From Pelagibacterium xiamenense (GTDB lineage Bacteria > Pseudomonadota > Alphaproteobacteria > Rhizobiales > Devosiaceae), in contig NZ_JAJOYS010000002.1 in assembly GCF_021166475.1 (NCBI RefSeq), forward strand, positions 310,001-374,000: a DNA stretch of 64,000 nucleotides, given 5' to 3'. Below, piece by piece: positions 36,619 to 44,792 of this stretch (its first letter is position 1; each line of letters begins with the position of its first letter). The translations under genes and the position numbers were made by a program. Below the pieces are notes generated by a model. The model saw only the letters and a list, made by a program, of their open reading frames with translations. It was not told the DNA's origin and searched no databases.

Positions 36619-38799
36619 TCAGCCGATCCACACCGGCACGGATTTGAAAGCCGGCGTTTTCGACCGCGGGTCGACGTCCGTCCCGACCAGCAAGTTGGCC
36701 TCTGGATAGTATGCAAGCGCCGAGCCGCGAGGAACGTCATAGCCCAATGCCACGACCTGCCTCATCGTACCCCGCTCGGAGGAAAGATCGACTTTGCCGC
36801 CCTCCGCAATGCCCATCTCGTCCATATCGTCCCGGTTGAGCAGCACGCTCCACCGCGGCGCGTTGTTGCGGTACGTGTCTTTGTCTTCATAGACGATCGT
36901 ATTGAACTGCCCCTCGCTGCGGATCGTCGCCAGCGTCAACGCTCTCCGGCCGGTCGTGACCCGCTTTGGCGCAGGCATAGCCACAACGCGGAACCGCGCC
37001 TTGCCGTCCGGCGTCCCGAATTGCGGCGCGTGCAGAACCCGGTTGCGAATATGGAACTCGCGCTTGGCGACGTCGATGTCCGCGAGTTCCTCGAGCCCCG
37101 GCACGATTTGAGCGATCGCTTCGCGTACCCGCGCGTGCTTCTTGAACGCCGCGAAGTCGATCGGGCTGGCGGGTAGCACGGTCCGGGCCAAATCCGCCAG
37201 GATCACGCTTTCGGGCCGCACATTGGCCAGCCGGTCGATCCCGCCATCCGAAAGCCGGACGAAATTGAACATCGATTCCTGAGTTGTCGGTTCCCATTCC
37301 TCGTCGCGGGCGGCAACCGGCAGGATGAGGCTTTCGGAACTGTCGTGTCCGTGGACGTGCCCGAGATTGAGCGTCGTTGTTAGGTGGAGCTTGAAGCCGA
37401 TCCCGTCGAGCGCATCGCGCGCCCATCTCGTGTCCGGCGACGCACCATAGAGGTTACCGCCCATCAGGACCGCCGCATCCATCTCGCCGCGATGCGCCGC
37501 TTCGAGACACGCCATCGTGTCCATGCCCTTGTCGCGGCCCAGTGTGACGCCGAAGGCCTTCTCCATGCCGGAAAAGACGTCCTCGGTAACCATCGGCTTG
37601 ACGCCGATGGTGCCGACGCCCTGAACGTTCGAATGTCCGCGCAGCGGCAAAAGCCCCGCGAACCGGCGTCCGATCATGCCGCGCAGCAGCGCGAGATTGG
37701 CAATCATTTCAACGTTCTCGACACCGTGGACGTGGTGCGTCATGCCCATGCCCCAGGCGAAGACAGTGTTCTTTGCGCGCCCATATGCCGCCGCCACGCG
37801 CTCGATATCGGATTTCGAGACGCCGGTGGCTTCGGTGATCGTGGCCCAATCGCAGGACTCGAGGTCGGCCCGGAACGGCTCGAAGCCGGCGCCATACGCG
37901 GCGATAAACCTGGCGTCTTCCCGGCCCGCTTCAAGCACCGCCTTGGCGATCCCCTTCATCAGCGCAATGTCGGAACCAATGCGCGGCTGAAGATAGTCCG
38001 ACGCAATCTCATCCCCGCCCTTGAGCATCGATGAGGGTGACTTCGGCACCGCAAATCTGACCAGCCCGGGTTCTTTCGCCGGATTGATGACGATCACCTG
38101 CCCGCCCCGGTCGCGGCAGGCCTTGAGCATGTGAATGAAGCGCGGATGGTTCGAGGAGGGGTTGGCGCCGATGACGAAAATCAGGTCCGCGCCATTGAGA
38201 TCGGCGAGTTCGACCGTCGCTGTGCCTTTGCCGATCGTCGTCGCCAGACCTTCGCTCGTCGCCTGATGACAGAAATACGAGCAATTGTTGACGTTGTTGG
38301 TGCCGTAGGCGCGCGCGAAAAGCTGGAAGATGAAGCCCGCTTCGTTTGACGAACGGCCGGACGAGTAGAAAAAGGTCCGTCGCGGATCGGTCGATCTGAG
38401 CCGATCTGCGGCGTGCGCCATGGCCCAGTCCCACGTGACAACCTTGTATCTGTCGCCACCGGCAGCCTTGTAGACAGGATCGCCCAGCCGCCCCAGATGC
38501 TCCATCTCGCGGCCCGTCAGTTCCTTGAGTTCATCGAGCGGATGCTGAAAGATCGCATGGGGAATGGCAGGCTGGACGTCGGTCGATTGCGCCTGCACGG
38601 ACTTGTTGCAGACGGATGGAAATTCCCCCAATTCGTTGGTCATTCCGCCCATCTGGCCGCCCATGCCGTAGGCGCAGGCTTTGCAGGTGTTTTTCGACGA
38701 AAGCGCCTTTGCCGCCTTGCCTACACCCATGCGCCCGACGGTCTGCAGCGTATACAGAACCTTCTTGGGTCCACCCCCGACGACCTGGCGCTGGCTCAT
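36619..38799 (-). CDS. FdhF/YdeP family molybdopterin oxidoreductase
   Basis: The 726-aa enzyme belongs to the DMSO reductase/formate dehydrogenase superfamily. N-terminal C39-x2-C42 and C64 may ligate an Fe-S cluster, and C177 in NNCSYFCHQATSEGL aligns with the catalytic Cys/Sec position of formate dehydrogenases. Molybdopterin-binding stretches include IFVIGANPSSNHPRF, HSNVQGVGTIGVKP and VLMGGNLYGASPD. No Tat signal is seen, so it is cytoplasmic. The substrate is uncertain. GGAGGAAG precedes the ATG at 38799. It follows an ABC permease by 87 bp on the same strand, suggesting one operon with the transporter. Confidence 0.9.
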   Translation of the reverse strand: MSQRQVVGGGPKKVLYTLQTVGRMGVGKAAKALSSKNTCKACAYGMGGQMGGMTNELGEFPSVCNKSVQAQSTDVQPAIPHAIFQHPLDELKELTGREMEHLGRLGDPVYKAAGGDRYKVVTWDWAMAHAADRLRSTDPRRTFFYSSGRSSNEAGFIFQLFARAYGTNNVNNCSYFCHQATSEGLATTIGKGTATVELADLNGADLIFVIGANPSSNHPRFIHMLKACRDRGGQVIVINPAKEPGLVRFAVPKSPSSMLKGGDEIASDYLQPRIGSDIALMKGIAKAVLEAGREDARFIAAYGAGFEPFRADLESCDWATITEATGVSKSDIERVAAAYGRAKNTVFAWGMGMTHHVHGVENVEMIANLALLRGMIGRRFAGLLPLRGHSNVQGVGTIGVKPMVTEDVFSGMEKAFGVTLGRDKGMDTMACLEAAHRGEMDAAVLMGGNLYGASPDTRWARDALDGIGFKLHLTTTLNLGHVHGHDSSESLILPVAARDEEWEPTTQESMFNFVRLSDGGIDRLANVRPESVILADLARTVLPASPIDFAAFKKHARVREAIAQIVPGLEELADIDVAKREFHIRNRVLHAPQFGTPDGKARFRVVAMPAPKRVTTGRRALTLATIRSEGQFNTIVYEDKDTYRNNAPRWSVLLNRDDMDEMGIAEGGKVDLSSERGTMRQVVALGYDVPRGSALAYYPEANLLVGTDVDPRSKTPAFKSVPVWIG

Positions 38800-38886
38800 G
38801 GCTTCCTCCTCACCCCCATTTGCCACCCGGACACCGGCGCTGGCAAGCAGAACAGGCAATGCCGACGGCAGCCGTGATGCCCGCCT

Positions 38887-39705
38887 CTAGCCTGCCATGG
38901 TTGTTGAGCGGTGTGCCCAGCCCGTCGTTCGTTTCTCGATCCAGGCCATCAGCGCATACATCGCAATACCCTCGACGGCGAGCATGACGAGCCCTGCGAA
39001 GACCAGCGGCACATTGAACTGGCTCTGGGCCGCGCTCATCATGTAACCAAGCCCTGAATTGGCCGCGACGGTTTCCGAAATCACCGATCCGACAAAGGCC
39101 AGCGTAATGGAAACCTTGAGCGAGCCGAAGAAATACGGCATCGAGCGCGGTATGCCGACCTTGAGCATGATGTCCATTTTCTTCGCACCGAGCGCCCGCA
39201 GCACGTCCTCGGTTTCCGGCTCGATGGTGGCAAGACCGGTCGCCACATTGACGACGATCGGAAAGAACGCGATCAGAAACGCCGTCAGGATGGCTGGAAT
39301 CGTGCCGATGCCGAACCAGATCACCATGACGGGCACGACAGCCACTTTGGGGATGGCGTTGAACCCGACCATGATTGGATAGAGCCCCGCGTAAATCGCG
39401 CGCGACCAGCCGATCAAAAGCCCCAGCGCCAGCCCGCCAACCACTGCAAGGATAAAGCCGGCGCTGGTGGTATAGAGCGTCTGGATCGAGTGGCGCTGGA
39501 TCGCGCCCCAGTATTGGACGATGGCCTCGAAGATCCGGGTCGGCGCTGGCAGAATGGTGTGCGGCACGCCGCTGATCTGGACCGCGGCCTCCCAGATCGC
39601 AAAAAGCGCGATGGTATAGATCCAGGGCATCAACGGCAGCCAGTTGAAAGGCTTGCGTTCAACCGGAAGATCGGCGACGGGCGTTACGGTGTCACTCGTG
39701 CTCAT
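38887..39705 (-). CDS. ABC transporter permease, NitT/TauT (SsuC/TauC) type
   Basis: The 272-aa inner-membrane subunit has six helices and the binding-protein-dependent transport signature (DVLRALGAKKMDIMLKVGIPRSMPYFFGSL), typical of SsuC/TauC/ThiX permeases. Its start overlaps the ATPase gene stop by 4 bp (39702-39705). It forms one transporter with the ATPase and binding protein upstream. Confidence 0.92.
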   Translation of the reverse strand: MSTSDTVTPVADLPVERKPFNWLPLMPWIYTIALFAIWEAAVQISGVPHTILPAPTRIFEAIVQYWGAIQRHSIQTLYTTSAGFILAVVGGLALGLLIGWSRAIYAGLYPIMVGFNAIPKVAVVPVMVIWFGIGTIPAILTAFLIAFFPIVVNVATGLATIEPETEDVLRALGAKKMDIMLKVGIPRSMPYFFGSLKVSITLAFVGSVISETVAANSGLGYMMSAAQSQFNVPLVFAGLVMLAVEGIAMYALMAWIEKRTTGWAHRSTTMAG

Positions 39706-40496
39706 GCTGCCTCCCGCGCGTCCGCGATCTCGCCGCGCAGCGTGTGCACGACATCGTTGAACCTGTTCTCGTACATGAGCGCGATGTCGCGCGGGCGCTC
39801 GAAATCGATCTCGTGCACCTTGAGGACCCGCCCCGGGCGCGCGCTCATGACGTGGACCGTATCCGCGAGAAAAACCGCCTCGCGCAGGTCGTGCGTGACG
39901 AGCACGATGGTCACGTCCCAACTGGCATGAAGATCGCGGATCACCTGCCAGAGTTCCTCGCGCGTAAACGCGTCGAGCGCTCCGAAAGGCTCGTCCAGCA
40001 TAAGCAGTTCGGGTTCATGGATGAGGGCACGGCACAGATTGGCCCGCTGCTGCATGCCACCTGAGAGCTGCCAAGGATATTTTGAACCGAACCCCTGCAA
40101 GCCAACGGTTTCAAGGAGCTGCTCGGCCTTCTCGACATATTCCTTCTTGTGCGCCCGCAGCCGTTTTCGGTGCCGCTCGACGATCTCGAGCGGCAGCAGC
40201 ACGTTGTCGAGCGTCGTTCGCCAGGGCAGCATGGTGGGGTTCTGAAACGCCATACCAACGATCGAAACAGGTTTGGTGACCTCTGTACCCGATACCGTCA
40301 CCACCCCGCGTTGCGGGATGTGAAGCCCGGTTACCAGCTTCATCAATGTGGATTTCCCACACCCCGAAGGCCCGACAACGGCAGCGAATTCTCCGCGCCG
40401 CACCGTCATGTTGAGCCCCGACACCGCCAGCGTGCCGCCCGGCCCGCCATAGCGCATGTCGACATCTTCGATTGTTACAAGATCGCCGCCACTCAT
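39702..40496 (-). CDS. ABC transporter ATP-binding protein, NitT/TauT (SsuB/TauB) type
   Basis: The 264-aa ATPase shows Walker A GPSGCGKSTLMKLVTGL, Q-loop MAFQNPTMLPWRTTLDNVLLPLE, signature LSGGMQQRANLCRAL, Walker B LLMLDEPFGALD, and the H-loop LVTHDLREAVFLADTVHVM. The subfamily handles sulfonates, nitrate, taurine or pyrimidines. It overlaps the permease gene by 4 bp and lies 73 bp after the binding-protein gene. Confidence 0.94.
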   Translation of the reverse strand: MSGGDLVTIEDVDMRYGGPGGTLAVSGLNMTVRRGEFAAVVGPSGCGKSTLMKLVTGLHIPQRGVVTVSGTEVTKPVSIVGMAFQNPTMLPWRTTLDNVLLPLEIVERHRKRLRAHKKEYVEKAEQLLETVGLQGFGSKYPWQLSGGMQQRANLCRALIHEPELLMLDEPFGALDAFTREELWQVIRDLHASWDVTIVLVTHDLREAVFLADTVHVMSARPGRVLKVHEIDFERPRDIALMYENRFNDVVHTLRGEIADAREAA

Positions 40497-40569
40497 GGTT
40501 TCGCCCCTTCTTCAAAAGAATGGGGCCGGGCACCCCTCGCGCCCGGCCCCGGCTGCTGCACGCCTCCCC

Positions 40570-41598
40570 TTAGGGCAGCATACGCTCTTCCTGAGGGGGC
40601 AGATAACTTGCGTCGAACACTTGTTCGGCAGCGATAGCGTCAGAAAGACCGATGGACAGCTTGAGGAACTCGATGGACCGCGCGAGCCGCTCCATGTCCA
40701 CCCCGCCAATTCCGTTCTCCTGAACGTAGGCGGTATTGATATTCATGGCATTCGCCATCTCCAGCCGCTCGGTCTCGACATCGACGTCGAGAATGTCGTT
40801 CCAGGCCACAACGGCGGCCGCGCCCGCTGCCGGATCGGCGACCGCGTCCGCAAAGCCCTTGGTGAGCGCACGGAGCATGCCCTCGACGACGTCGGGATTT
40901 GCTTCGGCGAAGTCGGTGTTGACCAAAATGGCATTGCCATAAAGATCGAGCCCGTGCTCGGCCATCAGAATGGTCGCGATATCTTCGTCCGGCACGCCCT
41001 GGGCCTTGAGGTTGAGGATCACCGAGAACGCGAAGCCAAATACGGCATCCACTTCACCCTGGGCGAGCATCGGCTCACGCACCGGAAAGCCGATGGACTC
41101 GATCGTAATCTCCGAGGTATCGATCCCAGCGACTTCAACAAAGGCGGGCCACTGAGCGAAGGCGCCATCGGGCGGCGGCGCGCCAAGCGTCTTGCCTTCG
41201 AGCGACGCGGGATCCTCGGTGACGCCCAGCGATTTCCGGCCAACCACGGCGAAAGTTGGCGTTTCATAGATCATCATGACGGCCTTGACCGGCTGGCTTG
41301 GATCCTCGTCGAGGAATTTGATCAGCGAGTTGATATCGCCAAAACCCATGTCATAGGTGCCGGTCGCTACGCGCGGAATGGCCTCGACCGAGCCGTTGCC
41401 GGTGTCGATTGTGACGTCCAGCCCTTCCTCGGCGAAATAGCCGTTCTCCTCGGCAAGGATAAAGCCCGCCGCAGGCCCCTCGAAGCGCCAGTCGAGCGTA
41501 AAGCGCACAGGCGTCGTCTGTGCAAGGACGGGCGCGGCGAAACTCGCGCCGAACAACGTAATACCGGCCACTGCACTAAACAGTTTGCGGTTGAGCAT
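40570..41598 (-). CDS. ABC transporter substrate-binding protein, NMT1/THI5-like
   Basis: Periplasmic binding protein of 342 aa with a clear Sec signal peptide (LFSAVAGITLFGASFAAPVLAQ). The mature start, TPVRFTLDWRFEGPAAGFILAEENGYFAEEGLDVTI, matches NMT1/THI5-like proteins that bind thiamine pyrimidines, taurine or similar small ligands; the actual ligand is unknown. I chose the ATG at 41598 with AAGGGG upstream. It heads a four-gene unit ending in the FdhF-like oxidoreductase. Confidence 0.92.
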   Translation of the reverse strand: MLNRKLFSAVAGITLFGASFAAPVLAQTTPVRFTLDWRFEGPAAGFILAEENGYFAEEGLDVTIDTGNGSVEAIPRVATGTYDMGFGDINSLIKFLDEDPSQPVKAVMMIYETPTFAVVGRKSLGVTEDPASLEGKTLGAPPPDGAFAQWPAFVEVAGIDTSEITIESIGFPVREPMLAQGEVDAVFGFAFSVILNLKAQGVPDEDIATILMAEHGLDLYGNAILVNTDFAEANPDVVEGMLRALTKGFADAVADPAAGAAAVVAWNDILDVDVETERLEMANAMNINTAYVQENGIGGVDMERLARSIEFLKLSIGLSDAIAAEQVFDASYLPPQEERMLP

Positions 41599-41752
41599 GA
41601 TGGATTCCCCTTGGTTTTGCAGGAACCAATTCAAGCGCTCAAATTTTTGACTGTAAAGTCAAAAATGGCAGTTTGTGTGCAGAATGATGTATCTGCTTAT
41701 CTGACAGGCACCGTGCATACAACTGAAGGCTATCGAAGAGGCAAAATGCGCG

Positions 41753-42217
41753 CTAAACCGGCAACCCGGCCAACGCCTTAACCTCACGAATGCACATGTT
41801 CGAGTGAACGCGCGCAACGCCGGGCAGCTTGGCGACGAGTTCCCGGTGCAGGCTTTCAAACGCCGCCGCGTCCTCGCAAACAATCCGCAGGATATAATCG
41901 GACTGGCCTGCCATCAGGTAGCACTCGAGAATTTCCGGGATCGCACGGACCGCCGTCTCGAACGCCTCGAGCACCTTTTCGCTCTGGCTCACCAGCGAAA
42001 CCTCGATGAAAAACTGCATTGAAAAGCCAAGCTGCTCCCTGTCGAGCGCAGCTCGGTACCCGGTCACCATGCCCCGCTCCTCGAGAGTCTTGAGACGCCG
42101 GTGACACGCTGACGCGCTCAATCCCACCCGCGCGCCGAGCTCCGCCATACTGAGATTGGAATCCCGCTGTATGGCACGGAGGATTTTGCGATCGATATCG
42201 GCAATTTGCAGTTTCAT
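41753..42217 (-). CDS. Lrp/AsnC family regulator, probably of the divergent ald gene
   Basis: The 154-aa product has the AsnC-type helix-turn-helix (DRKILRAIQRDSNLSMAELGARVGLSASACHRRLKTLEERGMVTGY) and the RAM ligand-binding domain (CYLMAGQSDYILRIV). It is divergent from alanine dehydrogenase across 127 bp, the usual arrangement for an Lrp-type activator of ald responding to alanine. It may be named aldR or similar elsewhere. Confidence 0.93.
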   Translation of the reverse strand: MKLQIADIDRKILRAIQRDSNLSMAELGARVGLSASACHRRLKTLEERGMVTGYRAALDREQLGFSMQFFIEVSLVSQSEKVLEAFETAVRAIPEILECYLMAGQSDYILRIVCEDAAAFESLHRELVAKLPGVARVHSNMCIREVKALAGLPV

Positions 42218-42344
42218 CCGGGTAATTTCTCAATTTCTCGAATGTTGTCTCGCAATCTGCCGCAGCATCCACCGAGAAAGCAACCGAAATGCGCGCTTCA
42301 ATTGTTAAACTCATACATTCACCAAGCATGAGGGGAGCTTTGCG

Positions 42345-43463
42345 ATGCGTATCGGTGTACCCAGAGAAATCAAAAACCATGAATATCGGGTTGGCCTGAC
42401 CCCGGAAAGCGTCGACGAACTCGTCGCGCACGGCCATGAACTCCTGATCGAAACCGGAGCCGGAGACGGCGTCGGAGCCTCGGACGAAGCCTACCAGGCC
42501 GCCGGTGCAAAAATCGCCCCGGATGCGGGGAGCGTCTTCGCGGGCTCGGAGATGATCGTCAAGGTCAAGGAACCGCAGACGGTCGAGCGCGCCATGCTGC
42601 GCGAGGGACAAGTGTTGTTCACCTATCTCCATCTCGCCCCTGACCCCGATCAAACCCGCGACCTCGTCAATTCCGGCGCCACCTGTATCGCCTACGAGAC
42701 GGTGACTGACCCGTCCGGTGCCTTGCCGCTGCTAAAGCCCATGAGCCAGGTCGCCGGCCGCATGTCGGTGCACGCGGGCGCCAACGCGCTCGAAAAGGCC
42801 CATGGCGGCCGCGGCGTGTTGCTTGGCGGTGTGCCCGGCGTGCACCCTGGCAAGGTCACAATCATCGGCGGTGGTGTCGTCGGGTTCCATGCAGCGCAAA
42901 TGGCCGTCGGCATGCAGGCGGATGTGACGGTTCTCGACAGGAGCCCAACGGCCCTCGAGCGGCTATCGGGGCACTTCGGCGCGCAGGCGCGCGTGCTATA
43001 TGCGAATAGCGCTGCGATCGCCGCGAGCGTTGCCGAGGCCGATCTCGTGATTGGCGCCGTTCTCGTTCCGGGCGCCGCCGCGCCAAAACTTGTGACACGC
43101 GACATGCTCGGGACCATGCAGCAAGGTGCCGTGCTCGTCGACGTCGCCATCGACCAGGGCGGTTGTTTCGAGACCTCGAAGCCCACAACCCACGCCGATC
43201 CGACCTACGTCATTGACGGTATCGTGCACTACTGCGTGGCCAACATGCCGGGTGCAGTCGCACGGACCTCGACCTATGCGCTCAACAACGTGACCCTGCC
43301 CTTCACGCTGGCCCTCGCCAACAAGGGATGGAAACAGGCTCTGGCCGACGATATGCACCTGCGCAACGGGCTCAATGTTTCGGCCGGCAAGATCACCTGC
43401 GCCCCGGTTGCCCAGGTTCTCGGCTACGACTATGTGCCCGCTGAATCGATGATCGCAGCCTGA
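42345..43463 (+). CDS. ald: Alanine dehydrogenase
   Basis: NAD-dependent enzyme interconverting L-alanine and pyruvate plus ammonia. The 372-aa product begins [20 protein letters not shown], has the catalytic Lys region MIVKVKEP, the His in FTYLHLAPD, the NAD-binding loop [20 protein letters not shown], and the family motif [25 protein letters not shown] precedes the start. Expression is probably controlled by the divergent Lrp-type regulator. Confidence 0.96.
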   Translation: MRIGVPREIKNHEYRVGLTPESVDELVAHGHELLIETGAGDGVGASDEAYQAAGAKIAPDAGSVFAGSEMIVKVKEPQTVERAMLREGQVLFTYLHLAPDPDQTRDLVNSGATCIAYETVTDPSGALPLLKPMSQVAGRMSVHAGANALEKAHGGRGVLLGGVPGVHPGKVTIIGGGVVGFHAAQMAVGMQADVTVLDRSPTALERLSGHFGAQARVLYANSAAIAASVAEADLVIGAVLVPGAAAPKLVTRDMLGTMQQGAVLVDVAIDQGGCFETSKPTTHADPTYVIDGIVHYCVANMPGAVARTSTYALNNVTLPFTLALANKGWKQALADDMHLRNGLNVSAGKITCAPVAQVLGYDYVPAESMIAA

Positions 43464-43472
43464 AACGCAAGA

Positions 43473-43497
43473 AAGGCGCGCCCGGCAAGCGCGCCTT
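43473..43497. terminator. Bidirectional terminator between convergent ald and the GGGGG-S protein gene
   Basis: AAGGCGCGC (43473-43481), loop CCGGCAA, and GCGCGCCTT (43489-43497) form a 9-bp stem located 9 bp after the ald stop and 22 bp after the stop of the convergent minus-strand gene. Flanking A and T residues are modest, so efficiency is uncertain. Confidence 0.7.
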
Positions 43498-43519
43498 CCA
43501 AATTGATTTGCAGTACGCT

Positions 43520-44359
43520 TTAGCGCGTAAAGATCTTCAGCGTACGCCCTTCCACGCCGAAAGCGAGGATGTCGCTGGGCGAACGGCCGCTCTGCAAGAG
43601 AGCGGCATTGACCACCGGATTGCGAGCCGCCGCACCCTGCGCGGCTCCAACACCGTTGGCCTGGGCGAGCCCCATTGCCTGATTGCGCAGGGATTCGCAA
43701 AGCCCCACAATCGTAACGTCGACTGCGGAGGACCAGCCCGCGATGAGGTTCTGGTACGAGCGGTTCTGTGCAATCATGTTGAGCACCGGCCCGGCATCCT
43801 GATTGGCGCAGGATGCGGAGTAACCGAGCGGAACCGGGGAACGTGAACTCGCGACGCCTGTGTCATCGGAACCATCACCGGAGCCGCCACCACCAGAGCC
43901 GCCGCCCCCGCCGGAACCGCCGCCGCCACCGGAGCCACCGCCTCCGCCGGAGCCACCGCCGCCATTGCCATCATCGTCGTCGCCACCGAGGCCGACTTCG
44001 ACGTCGAGTACGTCGTCGCCCCCGACGCTCACACGAGCCCTGGCTGTGTCATTGAGCAAACCGACATCCGCGTCGACGAGACTGTCGCGCCCCGTGCCAA
44101 CATTGGCCGTAGCGGTCCCGCTTAGGACACCGGCGTCCACGAGACTGTCCTCACCACCGACCCTGACGTTCGCCGCTCCACCCAGAACGTCTACGTTCAG
44201 GCCGTCGTCGGTGTCGACATCCACAATCCCCGACAGACCACCACCGAGTAGCCCGCCGCCGTCTCCGCCGCCGCCACGGAGGAGTTGTGCCGAAACCGGG
44301 GTTGTCATTGCGCTCACCGAAAGCAGTCCGGCTGCGGCCATTCCTAACGTCCATTTCAT
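43520..44359 (-). CDS. Secreted low-complexity protein with a (GGGGG-S) linker, unknown function
   Basis: The 279-aa product has a Sec signal peptide (WTLGMAAAGLLSVSAMTTPVSA, cleavage near 24). Residues 40-125 are Asp/Val/Gly-rich repeats such as DSLVDAGVLSGTATANVG and DSLVDADVGLLNDTARARVS. Residues 131-160 are a natural Gly-Ser linker. The compact C-terminal domain (175-279) has two Cys (184, 221), likely a disulfide, and ends with DILAFGVEGRTLKIFTR. No family is recognised. GGAGGCC precedes the ATG at 44359. It could be an envelope or surface protein; the function is unknown. Confidence 0.8.
   Translation of the reverse strand: MKWTLGMAAAGLLSVSAMTTPVSAQLLRGGGGDGGGLLGGGLSGIVDVDTDDGLNVDVLGGAANVRVGGEDSLVDAGVLSGTATANVGTGRDSLVDADVGLLNDTARARVSVGGDDVLDVEVGLGGDDDDGNGGGGSGGGGGSGGGGGSGGGGGSGGGGSGDGSDDTGVASSRSPVPLGYSASCANQDAGPVLNMIAQNRSYQNLIAGWSSAVDVTIVGLCESLRNQAMGLAQANGVGAAQGAAARNPVVNAALLQSGRSPSDILAFGVEGRTLKIFTR
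43878..43968 (-). repeat. 18-bp tandem repeat encoding S-GGGGG units
   Basis: Within the gene above, about five imperfect copies of an 18-bp unit encode Ser followed by five (last copies four) glycines. On the plus strand it reads as units of GCCGCC-type triplets separated by GGAGCC/GGAACC. Such tracts change in length by slippage, so copy number may vary among strains. Confidence 0.75.
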
Positions 44360-44792
44360 TTTGGCCTCCAAGTACTCGAAAAACCACCCTCACAATCGAG
44401 GGCAGGCCTAATCTTAGTTTGAGTAAATAGATACGTAAGCACCGACTGGAATGCTGGTTCATCCCGCATTAACCGTCTCATGCATAGTTTACTATTAATA
44501 AGAAAAAGATTTAATTTATTTAAAGTAACTTGCAGTGATAAACCGTATGTGGTTGCACCTACAGGCTTTTATTCCAAAAATTCAGTTTCTCGTAGGCCTT
44601 GGAACTAATTCCGATAGCCAGAGTTACTGTTAAGGGAAAGTGCGTAATTGCGCATAGGTGCGACTCCCCGTCGCACTCTGAGGGATTTATCGTAAATACG
44701 GATCGGGGATGGTGTCCCGTTATAGGACGAGGAGCCGACGTATTGCGTAGGCCGAAACCGCTAACTGCGGACTGAACGCACCGGCATGTCGC
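44360..44792. other. AT-rich intergenic region of unknown content
   Basis: These 433 bp are much more AT-rich than the surroundings, especially 44470-44620 (for example TTAATTTATTTAAAG). No ORF over about 40 codons makes sense. Part must be the promoter of the secreted protein gene on the left. A hairpin GTGCGAC-TCCCC-GTCGCAC sits at 44658-44676, and could belong to an RNA or act as a transcription end for glgX from the right. I see no recognised RNA family. Confidence 0.5.

Noticed and set aside
43878-43968. (GGGGG-S) tract considered as engineered or vector sequence
   Set aside because: It lies in a natural secreted-protein gene with native codon usage and flanks; the unit has five glycines and imperfect DNA repeats.
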